Origin: Qipengyuania qiaonensis
Lineage (GTDB): Bacteria; Pseudomonadota; Alphaproteobacteria; Sphingomonadales; Sphingomonadaceae
NCBI RefSeq assembly: GCF_019711515.1
Contig: NZ_JAIGNO010000005.1
Location: forward strand, 62,001-126,000
Direction: 5' to 3'
Length of the DNA: 64,000 nucleotides
Shown one piece after another: positions 9,488 through 18,161 of this stretch (the first letter of the stretch is position 1; each line of letters begins with the position of its first letter). A program made the position numbers and the translations under genes. Below the pieces are notes generated by a model. It saw only the letters and a list, made by a program, of their open reading frames with translations. It searched no databases and was not told the origin of the DNA.

Positions 9488-9985
9488 TCATCTGGCGGCA
9501 CTGCTGACTATCTCAGAAAGACCCAAAATGGAGAGAAGAACGAGGCAGGTTAGCATCGAGCAGAAAGTCGCGAGCCTCACAATCCAGGATATGCGGTCCC
9601 TGACCGAAGCGGTGTTCGAAGATCCACCAATCGGCGGGAGCAGGGGCAGGGAGGCTGGAGTCAGGGAGTCGAGTTCGACCGAGCGGTTCGTACGATCGGG
9701 AGCCGAAAACTCTGTCACCGAACCGGTTGCCACACGAGGAAGGGCAACATCGGCGGCAGCAGACGGATCGAGGCGGTCGATTTCATGCAACCGGGAGATG
9801 GCCTCGAGGCGGTTCTTGACGCCCAGATTTTCCAGAGCAACCGCGATATGCTGATCGACAGTGCGTGGAGAGATATTCAGTTCGCGGGCAATCTGCTTCG
9901 ACGACAGTCCACCTTTAAGCAACAACAGACACTCTTTCTGTCGTCCAGTGAGCGGACTACCTGAAGGCTGAACAACCGGCGACAT
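9488..9985 (-). CDS. LuxR-type HTH protein with C-terminal membrane anchor
   Basis: A 165-residue protein with a reversed layout compared with most LuxR regulators. The HTH is at the N terminus: LTGRQKECLLLLKGG, SSKQIARELNISPRTVDQHI and LGVKNRLEAI, about residues 12-66. A Pro/Ser-rich linker follows, and a single hydrophobic helix (about 134-158) near the C terminus should anchor it in the inner membrane. No receiver or ligand-binding domain is present. The upstream 190 bases are noticeably AT-rich and probably contain its promoter. Targets unknown. Confidence 0.82.
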   Translation of the reverse strand: MSPVVQPSGSPLTGRQKECLLLLKGGLSSKQIARELNISPRTVDQHIAVALENLGVKNRLEAISRLHEIDRLDPSAAADVALPRVATGSVTEFSAPDRTNRSVELDSLTPASLPLLPPIGGSSNTASVRDRISWIVRLATFCSMLTCLVLLSILGLSEIVSSAAR

Positions 9986-10176
9986 CGATTCATCCGTTCT
10001 GATGCTAAACTTTCAGCACCGAGAAATTTCCGTTTCCTGCGCCCTGGTTGACAGCATTTATATAGCAGAATTGTTCGCAGACTTCACTAATATTTATTTT
10101 CGGTTTGTGAAAGTCTGTGGACACAATTTTCAGGTGGTCGCAAGGAACCTGCGCCTTTCACACGCGCTGTGTCGAC

Positions 10177-10740
10177 ATGAGATGCGTCGCTATCCCCCTC
10201 GTCCTGGCATTGGTCGCCGCTTGTTCGTCCCCGACCGATGATGAGTCAACCTCGGTTGCGGACCAACGTTCCGCCCCTGTCGCGACACCTCCGCCCGATC
10301 CCATTGCCTCACCGGGAAGCAAGACGTTGTCTCTCGAGGGATTGGGCGGATTGACGATCGGCGAACCGGTACCCGAAGGCAGCGGCTTTGTCGCCGGCGA
10401 AGGACAGATCGGAAATGGATGCGAAACGCTCACTTCTCCCGATTGGCCAGGTGTATATGCCATCCGGGTTGGGGATGATGTCCGTCGCATCTCGGTATCG
10501 GATGGCAGCGATGTAGCGCTGCTCGAAGGGGTCGGCCCTGGCTCCACCATCGCGCAGGTGCGTGAAGCCTTCCCCAGCTTTCGCGAGGAGCCGCATAAGT
10601 ACACCGGACCAGAGGGCAAGTATCTGACGCAGCCCGGCGACGATCCGCGACTCCGGTTCGAGATCGATCCCGACGGCAGGGTGTCGATCGTGCATGTCGG
10701 ACTGATGCCGGAACTCGGCTTTGTCGAAGGCTGTGCCTGA
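10177..10740 (+). CDS. putative lipoprotein, unknown
   Basis: The 187-residue product starts with MRCVAIPLVLALVAAC, a lipoprotein signal with the Cys at position 16, followed by a Ser/Asp-rich linker. The mature region from about residue 50 (SLEGLGGLTIGEPVP) to the end is beta-rich and contains ISVSDGSDVALLEGVGPGS and REAFPSFREEPHKY, a pattern like small periplasmic domains of unknown role. A GTG at 10117 gives a longer version, but the signal peptide favours 10177. Confidence 0.68.
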   Translation: MRCVAIPLVLALVAACSSPTDDESTSVADQRSAPVATPPPDPIASPGSKTLSLEGLGGLTIGEPVPEGSGFVAGEGQIGNGCETLTSPDWPGVYAIRVGDDVRRISVSDGSDVALLEGVGPGSTIAQVREAFPSFREEPHKYTGPEGKYLTQPGDDPRLRFEIDPDGRVSIVHVGLMPELGFVEGCA

Positions 10741-10942
10741 GCTTTGTTCGGGTGTTCGGCGCTTCGCCGAACACCCCTTCGCCCGCGAGCGAATTGGCGC
10801 TTGCTCTCGTGCAATTATCGTGGCCCTTTGCCGGGCAGCTTGGTGCTCGATACGCCATGGCTCGACGCAACGGTTGCCGCCGAAGGACAGACAGCATCCG
10901 GGCAGAAACGGTCGACTTTATCCGCAGTCACAGGAAAGCAGC

Positions 10943-11389
10943 ATGAAACTTCGCCTATCGCTCATCACTCCGATTGCCTTGCTGGTGGCGTGCACAGCCA
11001 ACGAGGACACAGCCAGCGAGGAGAATGCATCGCAAGGTCCCGGTACCGGCACATTCGATGCGATCGCCGAGGGCGAGGTGGTGCACTATACCGGCACGGA
11101 ACCATTCTGGGGAGGTGCTGCCGGAGGGGGCGTGGCAACCTATTCGACGCCCGAAAACCCGGACGGTACGGAGTTTCCGGTCGAACGTTTTGCTGGCAAT
11201 AACGGCCTCGGGATCAGCGGACAAATCGACGGAGAGCCATTCGATCTGACGATAACGCCGGGCGAATGTTCGGACGCCATGAGCGATCGTACCTATCCCT
11301 TCACCGCTACACTGCTGCTTGGCGAAGAGCAGCGGCAAGGATGCGCATGGACAGACAGTCAGCCTTTCAGCGGCCCGGAAGCGCCATAA
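10943..11389 (+). CDS. COG3650-like lipoprotein
   Basis: A 148-residue lipoprotein: MKLRLSLITPIALLVAC, then an acidic Glu/Asn/Ser linker. The mature domain has the HYTGTEPFWGG motif close to the 'GNEPFW' signature of the COG3650 family and a closing CSDAMSDRTYPF...GCAW region with two cysteines that could pair. The function is unknown. The ATG at 10943 follows AGGAAAG; longer in-frame versions reach back into the previous gene's region without support. The next gene starts inside the stop (TAATG). Confidence 0.75.
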   Translation: MKLRLSLITPIALLVACTANEDTASEENASQGPGTGTFDAIAEGEVVHYTGTEPFWGGAAGGGVATYSTPENPDGTEFPVERFAGNNGLGISGQIDGEPFDLTITPGECSDAMSDRTYPFTATLLLGEEQRQGCAWTDSQPFSGPEAP

Positions 11390-11742
11390 TGGCGATACCG
11401 GCAGAGCGCGGCTGGCGCATGTTCTTCTGGGCAGCGGCGGCGTATAACTTCACGATCGGCCTCGGCGCCTTTGTCTTGGCGGAATGGGGCAGTCCGGATG
11501 CGGTGAGCGCGGTGCTGATCTTCTGCTTCGGAATTCTCTACGCTCTCATTGCCCGCCAGCCGCGGCGGTTCGCTCCGGTGCTTCTCGCGGGTTTGTTGGG
11601 CAAGGGGCTGGTTGTCGTCATGCTCGGCCCGCCGAACTGGAGCGAGGGAGGCGACCCTGTTATTGGCACTATTGTCGCTGGCGACCTGATCTTCGCTTTG
11701 GGTTTCGCGGCCTATCTGGCCCGGTACCGTCTCCATGGGTAG
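11389..11742 (+). CDS. small integral membrane protein
   Basis: A 117-residue protein with four predicted membrane helices: about residues 10-32, 39-55, 62-78 and 90-108. It has the charged turn RQPRRFAP and ends YLARYRLHG. No enzyme motif is visible. Its ATG overlaps the stop of the COG3650-like gene by one base, and its end overlaps the DUF3429 gene by 8, so all three belong to one operon. Function unknown. Confidence 0.72.
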   Translation: MAIPAERGWRMFFWAAAAYNFTIGLGAFVLAEWGSPDAVSAVLIFCFGILYALIARQPRRFAPVLLAGLLGKGLVVVMLGPPNWSEGGDPVIGTIVAGDLIFALGFAAYLARYRLHG

Positions 11743-12187
11743 CGTGCCGACCCTGCCGCGCTGGCTCGGGCTGGCGGGTCTGCTGCCCCAGCTCGCCTGC
11801 GTAGTCATATTGTATGTCGGCCCGCCCGAATGGCGCCAGTCGGCGCAAGCGATTAGCCTCGCCTATGCCGCGCTTATCCTGTCATTCCTGGGCGGGACAT
11901 GGTGGGGGTTCGCTGCCATGGCACCAGCGGCCGAGCGTCGGCGAGCGCTGGGCTGGTTGTGGGTCGCCGCCGTTCTGCCGTGTCTGGCGGGGTTGGCCTG
12001 TTTCTTTCCCGCGATCTTCGGCTGGGAGTCGCCCGAGCCATCGCTGGTCATGTTGGCGGGCGCGCTGCTTGTCAGCCTTGGCGTCGATGCCAGACTCGGC
12101 CCTTTGGCCCCGCGTTGGTGGATGTCGTTACGTGCGCCGCTTTCGATAGGCCTCGGTCTGCTGACCATGGCGGCTGCGCTGGCCTAG
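11735..12187 (+). CDS. DUF3429 membrane protein
   Basis: The 150-residue product begins PTLPRWLGLAGLLPQLACV and has the typical DUF3429 block AYAALILSFLGGTWWGFAA in its second helix, plus four to five predicted membrane segments in all. DUF3429 proteins are inner-membrane proteins of unknown function. The ATG at 11735 lies within the end of the previous gene, indicating translational coupling. It converges with the DUF962 gene and their ends overlap by four bases. Confidence 0.88.
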   Translation: MGSVPTLPRWLGLAGLLPQLACVVILYVGPPEWRQSAQAISLAYAALILSFLGGTWWGFAAMAPAAERRRALGWLWVAAVLPCLAGLACFFPAIFGWESPEPSLVMLAGALLVSLGVDARLGPLAPRWWMSLRAPLSIGLGLLTMAAALA

Positions 12188-12519
12188 TCTTCGATAACGC
12201 CTGCCGCCTCCAGCTCGGGACCAAGCTTCCCGGTGAGCCACATCCACCACATGCGAAAGTCTGCCCGCAAACTCCACAAGGGATAAGTGAAGGTCGCGGG
12301 CCGGTTCTTTTCGTGCCCGAAATGCGCGACCCATGCGAAGAAGTATCCCGCGACCGGCAGCGCGGCGAGCAACCCCCATTTGCCAGTCACCAGCGTTGCG
12401 ACAGCCAGCGCTACAACCAGACTTGTGCCGATATAATGCAGAGCGCGCGTCCCGGGCCGCGAATGCTCGCGCAGGTAGAATGGCCAGAACGCTGCAAAAG
12501 TGTTGTAGCGTTCGACCAT
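12184..12519 (-). CDS. DUF962 (Mpo1-like) membrane protein
   Basis: A 111-residue protein of the DUF962/Mpo1-like family: YLREHSRPGTRALHYIGTS, then hydrophobic helices, VAHFGHEKNRPATFTYPLW and a final FRMWWMWLTGKL. In yeast Mpo1 the conserved histidines bind iron for alpha-oxidation of 2-hydroxy fatty acids; the His residues in HYIGTS and AHFGHEKN are present here. Activity in this organism is inferred. The ATG shares one base with the stop of the upstream S41 peptidase gene. Confidence 0.87.
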   Translation of the reverse strand: MVERYNTFAAFWPFYLREHSRPGTRALHYIGTSLVVALAVATLVTGKWGLLAALPVAGYFFAWVAHFGHEKNRPATFTYPLWSLRADFRMWWMWLTGKLGPELEAAGVIED

Positions 12520-13955
12520 CACTGCAATCCCGGGATCTCGATCTGCGCAGGGCTGGGTACGTTGGGCATCATGAGTTCGCGTCGTTCGGGTGCCGCACTG
12601 CTGGCCGCAGTCGTGCCGGGCACCGCTGCGATTGCGGTGCAACTCCGCCCTGCGAGGAAATCGAGCGCGGTCGCGATTGAGCCTTCGGTCGGGTCGCCCA
12701 GCTGTTTCGTGATGTCGTCCGGTGCTTCGCAGGTCTTCGGCATCACGGCGGCCAGGCCCGAATAGTAATCGCCCCCGTCATTTGTATTGACCGTGCGAAA
12801 GGCCACCAGGCGCAGACGGTCGTCGCAAGCCGAGCGGTCGCGCGCGATCTGACCTACCGGTTTGCCGAACGTGTCGGTGCCGACGAGCGCGAGATTGTTA
12901 TTGAGATAGGGGATGAAGGCGTTGGCCACCAACTCACTGGCGGATGCCGTTCCTCCGGTGCCGATTACCGCGATCCGGCTCGCAGCGATAGCCTGGGGTT
13001 CGGTGGCGAACAGTCGGGTTTCGTCGAGCGCGCTTTTGGAATCGCGGTATATCGTCTTGCTGAAAATCTGACCGGTTCTGTTGGCGCCCAGCAGATCGCC
13101 CAGCAAATCGGCGACCGAAACCAGACCTCCGCCATTGTAGCGGAAATCGAGGATGACCTGCGTCACGCCTTCGTTGCGGAACGTGCCGAATGCCTCCCGC
13201 AACTGGCGATTGGCATCTTCGACGATGAATGTACGCAGATTGACGTAGCCGACCTTGGTCCCTCCATTATCGAGGATTCTCGCGCCGTAGCGGTCGGAGA
13301 TCGGATCGAGCGAGAATTCGGCCTTGGCCAAGGAGGCCGTGAATTCGCTGCTGTCCAGCTGGCGGACCGTCAGGCTGCGCGTAACGCCTGAATCGTTCGG
13401 GCCAAGTGCATTGACGACCGCCTGCGGCCCGCCGCTCGCCATCAGCGAAGCGACGCTCTGCCCGCCGATCGCAACGATCTCGCTGCCACGATCGATGCCC
13501 TCGGCAAATGCCGGCCCATTTTCGAATGCTTCGACCACGAAGACCCGATTTGCCGCCTGATCGTAGGCCAGACGGATGCCGAAACCTGCGCTCGATCCGC
13601 TGCTGATCAGCGCATTTTCTTCGGCGATGGATGTGAGGAAGGTAAAAAAGCGATCACGGTCCTGCGCCCGGGCCGGGGCAACCACCGCGTCGATATAGCT
13701 CTGGACCGTAGAATGGTTTGTCCGATTGACGGTCTGATCGAGCAGGTCGGGAAAGAGATACCATTCGTTGAGCTGAGAGAGCACCCAGTCCTGCCTGCTC
13801 CCGAGCGAGCAGCTCCCGGTGCTGCCGGTGTTGCCACCGCCGCTACTCGCACCGCCCCCCGCGGTACTGCCGCCCGAACTGCTTCCCCCGCCGCCGCCGC
13901 ACGCCGCGAGCGAGAATGCCAGTGTTGCCGTCAAAAAAGTGCGACCCAGCCCCAT
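12519..13955 (-). CDS. S41 family peptidase, lipoprotein
   Basis: A 478-residue lipoprotein: signal MGLGRTFLTATLAFSLAAC, then a Gly/Ser-rich tether of about 35 residues. The core has a S41 N-terminal helical domain (DWVLSQLNEWYLFPDLLD), a PDZ-like part (GFGIRLAYD ... GSEIVAIGGQSV) and the protease domain with VILDFRYNGGG, the nucleophile region GTGGTASASELVANAF and the lysine region DTFGKPVGQ. It should be a periplasmic C-terminal-processing-type protease. The substrate is unknown. The DUF962 gene follows in the same transcript. Confidence 0.92.
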   Translation of the reverse strand: MGLGRTFLTATLAFSLAACGGGGGSSSGGSTAGGGASSGGGNTGSTGSCSLGSRQDWVLSQLNEWYLFPDLLDQTVNRTNHSTVQSYIDAVVAPARAQDRDRFFTFLTSIAEENALISSGSSAGFGIRLAYDQAANRVFVVEAFENGPAFAEGIDRGSEIVAIGGQSVASLMASGGPQAVVNALGPNDSGVTRSLTVRQLDSSEFTASLAKAEFSLDPISDRYGARILDNGGTKVGYVNLRTFIVEDANRQLREAFGTFRNEGVTQVILDFRYNGGGLVSVADLLGDLLGANRTGQIFSKTIYRDSKSALDETRLFATEPQAIAASRIAVIGTGGTASASELVANAFIPYLNNNLALVGTDTFGKPVGQIARDRSACDDRLRLVAFRTVNTNDGGDYYSGLAAVMPKTCEAPDDITKQLGDPTEGSIATALDFLAGRSCTAIAAVPGTTAASSAAPERRELMMPNVPSPAQIEIPGLQ

Positions 13956-14175
13956 ATGATTGCTCCCAAGAATTTCCGCAAAACCCCTCTATGCGGAACG
14001 CCAGTAGGATCATGACGGCTTAATCGGGACTGAGCAATAGCGCGAATAACCGCCTGCAAGGCCCGTTTCCCCTTAAATCGGTGCAAATTTCGCCTTGCGG
14101 GATGGTCTGCCGTCGCGAGCTATGCCTTAAAGGCAGACCGAGAGATGTCCGCGATTGCGGAAAAGAGGAGATTTC

Positions 14176-14760
14176 ATGGCGAGCGACGTTGCGCCTTGGG
14201 TATTGAATGCAGTCGGCGGAGGTCGTGTCGGCCATACTCTTACCCTGGAGAAGGTGGCTGACGAGCGGGTACTTGGTCGCGGTGGTTTTGCGTTGACCAG
14301 CGCAGCCTTTCGGCACGGTGGAGAACTCGATCCGTCATTTACTGCGATCGAGGAAGATGCCGTTGCACCTCCGCTCGAATGGACGCCGCCACCGCCGGGT
14401 GCGCAGGAACTCGTGCTCGTCGCCGAAGATGCCGACAAGGGACATGTTCATTGGACCGTTTGGGGTCTTCCGCCGCAGAAGGGCAAGCTGATGGAGGGCG
14501 AAACCCCGCCGCGTACCGGCAAGAACGCGCATGGCAATTCGGAGTGGTTGCTGCCCGATCCGCCGCTGGGCGAAGAGCACCGTTATGTTTTCCAGCTTTT
14601 CGCGATCGACCTCCCGCTGACACTTATGCCGGGGGCGACGCATGAAGAACTCGTCCGCAATCTGGACGGACACGTGACCGCCGCCGCGGTCCTGACTGCC
14701 CGGTTCGAAGGCCATGAGGTCGAGGAACTGGATGTCGAGGACCTCGACGACGTAGATTGA
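14176..14760 (+). CDS. YbhB/YbcL family (PEBP-like) protein
   Basis: The 194-residue protein has the phosphatidylethanolamine-binding-protein fold motifs: ALTSAAFRHGGELDP, PPLEWTPPPPGAQELVLVAEDAD, the HWTVWGLP loop and the later EHRYVFQLFAID strand. Bacterial YbhB/YbcL proteins are cytosolic or periplasmic and of unknown ligand. An acidic C-terminal tail (EELDVEDLDDVD) is unusual. The start at 14176 follows AAAGAGGAG. The SWIB gene lies 25 bases downstream on the same strand. Confidence 0.9.
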   Translation: MASDVAPWVLNAVGGGRVGHTLTLEKVADERVLGRGGFALTSAAFRHGGELDPSFTAIEEDAVAPPLEWTPPPPGAQELVLVAEDADKGHVHWTVWGLPPQKGKLMEGETPPRTGKNAHGNSEWLLPDPPLGEEHRYVFQLFAIDLPLTLMPGATHEELVRNLDGHVTAAAVLTARFEGHEVEELDVEDLDDVD

Positions 14761-14785
14761 AGCATAGCCAAGGAAAGGAATAATC

Positions 14786-15037
14786 ATGGCTGGCAAGAAC
14801 AACGCACTGCAGAAGCCGGTGAATCTGTCGCCGGAGCTTGAGGATGTCGTGGGCAAGGGTCCGATGACCCGTGCCCAGGTCACCTCCAAGGTGTGGGATC
14901 ACATCAAGGCGAACAACCTGCAGGATTCCAAGGACAAGCGCATGATCAATCCCGATGCCAAGCTTGGCGCGGTGATCGGCAAGGACCAGATCTCCATGTT
15001 CAAGATGACGGGCGCCGTCTCCAAGCACATGAGTTGA
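14786..15037 (+). CDS. SWIB/MDM2 domain protein
   Basis: An 83-residue protein that is almost entirely a SWIB domain: LQKPVNLSPELEDVVGKGPMTRAQ, VTSKVWDHIKANNLQDSKDKR and INPDAKLGAVIGKDQISMFKM. SWIB proteins bind partners in chromatin and transcription in eukaryotes; free-standing bacterial versions also occur in Chlamydia and alphaproteobacteria, probably nucleoid- or stress-related. The ATG at 14786 follows AAGGAAAGGAA. Probably co-transcribed with the PEBP-like gene. Confidence 0.93.
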   Translation: MAGKNNALQKPVNLSPELEDVVGKGPMTRAQVTSKVWDHIKANNLQDSKDKRMINPDAKLGAVIGKDQISMFKMTGAVSKHMS

Positions 15038-15043
15038 TCCGGA

Positions 15044-15442
15044 CTATCGGCGGCGGAACGGCCAGTCCGTGACGCCGCCGGTCCACAGAGCCAGCCATAC
15101 GATCAGGGGCTGCGCAAACATCCTCGGCACGTGATAGCCGAGGCCGAGGCCACCATCGGGCCGCGTCATATCGAGCGCAAAATGGTGGATATTCGCTGGA
15201 AAAACGCAGACTGCATATAGCGCGAGCCCCACGGCGCCCGCGCGGCGCAGCGGCTGGCTGAACCATTGTGCCAGCGCCACGGCGCCGAAAAGTTCGGCGA
15301 TACCCGTCCAGAAGACAAATGCCTCCGGGACAGGCACCCATTCCGGCATGATCGAGAGAAAGGGCGCAGGTCTGAGGAGATGCGCCACACCTGCGATGGC
15401 ATAGAAAGCTGCCAGCAGCCAGCGCATGCCAGCCCTGATCAT
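15044..15442 (-). CDS. DoxX-like membrane protein
   Basis: A 132-residue integral membrane protein with four predicted helices. It shows DoxX-like features: LAAFYAIAGVAHLLRP, MPEWVPVPEAFVFWTGIAELFGAVAL and FPANIHHFALDM. Roles proposed for the family relate to redox or quinone functions; none is certain. The start at 15442 (MIRAGMRW) overlaps the end of the DUF985 gene by four bases (ATGA), so the two are coupled. The longer frame to 15817 is a shadow of the DUF985 gene. Confidence 0.83.
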   Translation of the reverse strand: MIRAGMRWLLAAFYAIAGVAHLLRPAPFLSIMPEWVPVPEAFVFWTGIAELFGAVALAQWFSQPLRRAGAVGLALYAVCVFPANIHHFALDMTRPDGGLGLGYHVPRMFAQPLIVWLALWTGGVTDWPFRRR

Positions 15443-15876
15443 TTGCCCGGATGCCAATCGGGACGTGCCAGTTCGAAACCGGAAAACTCGAAGCCGGGTG
15501 ACACGACACATGAAAGCAAGGTATAGCCCGCCTCGCCATCGCAGGGGCGAGCAGCTTGCCACCAATAGGGCGGGATGACGTGCTGGGCCGACTGACCCGC
15601 TATAACCTCCGGGCCGAGTGCGACATGTTCGACAGGCCCTGCATCGCCCGCTGCCAGCGACAGTTCCAGAGGATCGCCTGCGTGCCAAAGCCAGATTTCG
15701 GTGGCATCGATCCGGTGCCAGTGGGAGTGCTGTCCTTGTTCGAGCAGGAAAAGGATCGCGGTCGCGCTGGCCCGCTCTCCCTCGGCGGAGGGCGCGCGCC
15801 AGGTTTCGCGATACCACCCACCTTCGGGATGCGGTTCGAGCCCAAGCCGCTCGATGATAACCTTCGGTTCGCTCAC
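15439..15876 (-). CDS. cupin DUF985 family protein
   Basis: The 145-residue protein starts SEPKVIIERLGLEPHPEGGWYRETW and continues with SATAILFLLEQGQHSHWHRIDATEIWLWHAGDPLEL, the core beta-barrel of DUF985 cupins (HxH metal site region). Function is unknown. The start is a GTG at 15876 whose last two bases are the first two of the TGA stop of the preceding DUF427 gene, a four-base GTGA overlap. The longer open frame to 16029 is read through the DUF427 gene and has no support. Confidence 0.88.
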   Translation of the reverse strand: MSEPKVIIERLGLEPHPEGGWYRETWRAPSAEGERASATAILFLLEQGQHSHWHRIDATEIWLWHAGDPLELSLAAGDAGPVEHVALGPEVIAGQSAQHVIPPYWWQAARPCDGEAGYTLLSCVVSPGFEFSGFELARPDWHPGK

Positions 15877-16163
15877 TCTTCGGTCACTTCCACGCCCTTC
15901 CAAAAGGCAATTCGGCCCTTGATTTCGGCGGCAGCTTCCTTGGGTGCCGGGTAGTACCAAGCCGCGTCCTCGTTGATCTTGCCCCCTGCCTGAATCGAGT
16001 GATAGCTTGCCGTGCCCTTCCACGGGCACACGCTGGTGGTCTCGCTAGGCACCAGCACACCGCGTGCGACATCGTTCGCGGGGAAGTAGTGATTGCCTTC
16101 TACAATGATCGTGTCGTCGCTGCGCGCGAGCATTTCGCCATTCCAGCGGGCTATGATCGTCAT
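15873..16163 (-). CDS. DUF427 domain protein
   Basis: A 96-residue protein with the DUF427 pattern: WNGEMLARSDDTIIVEGNHYFP, SETTSVCPWKGTASYHSI and AWYYPAPKEAAAEIKGRIAFW. The CPWKG motif is the family hallmark. Role unknown. The ATG at 16163 is chosen because the fold begins immediately after it. It heads a three-gene set DUF427-DUF985-DoxX with overlapping ends, divergent from the M19 peptidase. Confidence 0.92.
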   Translation of the reverse strand: MTIIARWNGEMLARSDDTIIVEGNHYFPANDVARGVLVPSETTSVCPWKGTASYHSIQAGGKINEDAAWYYPAPKEAAAEIKGRIAFWKGVEVTEE

Positions 16164-16231
16164 GACTAGGGCCTTTCCTTGTCGCATCTCTTTGCTAGGA
16201 CAGTCCGCAAGATAACAAGGGGTTCCTGTTT

Positions 16232-17506
16232 ATGCGCCGTTTCCTGCTTGCGACCGCCACCACCGCCCTCGTCATGAGCAGCCCGACAATGGCTCAAGAC
16301 AGCGCCGAAAGCACGGCGGCCGCAGCGCTCGATGCGGCGCCGGTGTGGGATGGGCACAATGACGTGCCGATCCAGCTGCGTTCGCGCGTCGGCAATGTCA
16401 TCGACGGTTTCGATTTCCGCGACACGCTGGATACGGCCACTGCCGGGAGATCGGCGATGCATTCGGACCTTGTCAGGCTGCGGGAAGGCAAGGTCGGGGC
16501 GCAATGGTGGTCGGTATATGTCAGCGCCGATCTGCCGGAGCCTGAGGCGGTGCAGGCAACGGTCGAACAGATCGACGTCACCAAGCGGCTGATCGCGCGC
16601 TATCCCGATGACATGCAGCTCGCCCTGACCGCCGACGATGTCGAGGAAGCGATGGCGGCAGGCCGGATCGCGTCGCTTCTGGGCATGGAAGGCGGACATT
16701 CGATCGGCTCCAGCCTCGCCGTGCTGCGCCAAATGTACGATCTGGGCGCTCGTTACATGACGTTGACCCACGGCAAGACGCTGAGCTGGGCCGACAGCGC
16801 CACCGACGCGCCGAAGCACGATGGCCTGAACGCATTCGGGATGGATGTGGTGCGCGAAATGAACCGCATCGGCATGCTGGTCGATCTGAGCCATGTGAGC
16901 GAGGCGGCGATGATGGATGCGCTCGACGTTGCGCAGGCGCCGGTGATCTTCAGCCATTCGGGTGCGCGCGCTGTTACCGGCCATTTGCGCAACGTACCGG
17001 ACAACGTTCTGACCCGCCTTCCCGCAAATGGCGGCATTGTGATGGTCGTCGCCCTGCCGTGGTTCATCACCGAGGATCTTCGTCAGCATGCGGCAGACCG
17101 GGTTGCCGAAGAAGCCCGTCTGAAGGCCTTGTATCCTGGACTTCCCGACACGGTCGAGGCGCAGTTGGCAAAGTGGGACGCGGAAAACCGCGCGCCGGTT
17201 TCGACCATCTCCGACATGGCCGATCATATCGACCATGTTCGCGATGTTGCGGGAATCGACCATATCGGCATTGGCGGCGATTACGACGGCATGCCGACCG
17301 GGCCGGTCGGCATGGAGGACGTCACCGGTTATCCGGCGCTGTTCGTGGAACTTGCCAAACGTGGCTATTCGCAGGACGATCTCGAGAAGATTTCCTCGCG
17401 CAACATGATGCGGGTGATGCGGGCGGCGGAAGCGTATGTTGCCAGTGTCGCGTCGATGACCCCGATCGAGTATCCGGCAGGTGAAGCTCGGGACGGCGAG
17501 GAATAG
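16232..17506 (+). CDS. membrane dipeptidase (peptidase M19)
   Basis: The 424-residue product carries a signal peptide (MRRFLLATATTALVMSSPTMAQ) and the M19 zinc-site motifs in order: DGHNDVP (His-x-Asp), the glutamate in GMEGGHSIG, LVDLSHVSEAAMMDAL, FSHSGAR and IGIGGDYDGMPTG. M19 enzymes split dipeptides, often D-amino acid-containing, in the periplasm. The length is normal. The start at 16232 follows CAAGGGG. The downstream DUF1810 gene converges. Confidence 0.94.
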   Translation: MRRFLLATATTALVMSSPTMAQDSAESTAAAALDAAPVWDGHNDVPIQLRSRVGNVIDGFDFRDTLDTATAGRSAMHSDLVRLREGKVGAQWWSVYVSADLPEPEAVQATVEQIDVTKRLIARYPDDMQLALTADDVEEAMAAGRIASLLGMEGGHSIGSSLAVLRQMYDLGARYMTLTHGKTLSWADSATDAPKHDGLNAFGMDVVREMNRIGMLVDLSHVSEAAMMDALDVAQAPVIFSHSGARAVTGHLRNVPDNVLTRLPANGGIVMVVALPWFITEDLRQHAADRVAEEARLKALYPGLPDTVEAQLAKWDAENRAPVSTISDMADHIDHVRDVAGIDHIGIGGDYDGMPTGPVGMEDVTGYPALFVELAKRGYSQDDLEKISSRNMMRVMRAAEAYVASVASMTPIEYPAGEARDGEE

Positions 17507-17545
17507 GCGCTCGAGCCGGGCGCCAGTTCTGCGATCAGCTTTTCG

Positions 17546-17989
17546 TCACAGCCTCTCCAGCGTCAGCGGATCGCGCTCGCCGGCAAAGAACTGCTCCAGC
17601 GCATCGGCGAACACCTGTGAATCCTCGTCGTCGCAGGCGGCTTCGAAGAGGGTCATGGAACTGCGGAATTTCATCGCATCGACCGGGCCGAGGATATCCT
17701 TGGCGGTCATCGTTCCGGCCCAGTCGAGCATGGCTTCGGTGGCCTCGAACAGGCGTGGGCCGAGTTCCTCATGCGCGCAATATGCGTTTGCCTCTGCCTT
17801 TCCGGAGAGAGCGAATTTCTGCGCTTTGGCGCTTTTGCCAAGGCCTGCGATCTGCGGGAAGACGAACCACATCCAGTGGCTCGTTTTCGTCCCTTCGCGA
17901 ATTTCATCCAGCGCGCGCTCGTATACGCCGCCGCCTTGAGCTTGCAGGAAGAGTGCAAAGTCGGCCTGTTCAGTCGGCTTTGTCGACAT
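17546..17989 (-). CDS. DUF1810 family protein
   Basis: The 147-residue protein has the DUF1810 hallmark block GTKTSHWMWFVFPQIAGLG followed by YCAHEELGPRL and DILGPVDAMKFRSSMTLF. The fold is calpastatin-like all-alpha, and the function is unknown. It shares its strand with the upstream DUF3008 gene, whose stop lies inside its 5' end (20-base overlap), suggesting a coupled unit of small stress-type genes (17546-18719). Confidence 0.92.
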   Translation of the reverse strand: MSTKPTEQADFALFLQAQGGGVYERALDEIREGTKTSHWMWFVFPQIAGLGKSAKAQKFALSGKAEANAYCAHEELGPRLFEATEAMLDWAGTMTAKDILGPVDAMKFRSSMTLFEAACDDEDSQVFADALEQFFAGERDPLTLERL

Positions 17990-18161
17990 GATCGGGAAGT
18001 CCGTCGAGCTTGGTCGAGGCGTAGTCTTCCAGCGCCTCCTCGCTCATGCTGTCATACATGTCCTTGGATGCGCCCTGAAGATCGCTGACTTTGGTCTCAC
18101 CGCGTTTGGCGGAAAGGGCTGCTCCTGCGGCGCGCTGCTGCGCCTTGGATTGTGCCGGCAT
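17970..18161 (-). CDS. DUF3008 family small protein
   Basis: A 63-residue protein beginning MPAQSKAQQRAAGAALSAKRG, the DUF3008 N-terminal signature, and continuing SKDMYDSMSEEALEDYASTK. It is small, charged and without a membrane segment. Members are abundant in soil and marine alphaproteobacteria; the role is not known. The start shares its base with the end of the DUF2945 gene, and its end overlaps the DUF1810 gene. Confidence 0.88.
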   Translation of the reverse strand: MPAQSKAQQRAAGAALSAKRGETKVSDLQGASKDMYDSMSEEALEDYASTKLDGLPDHVDKAD

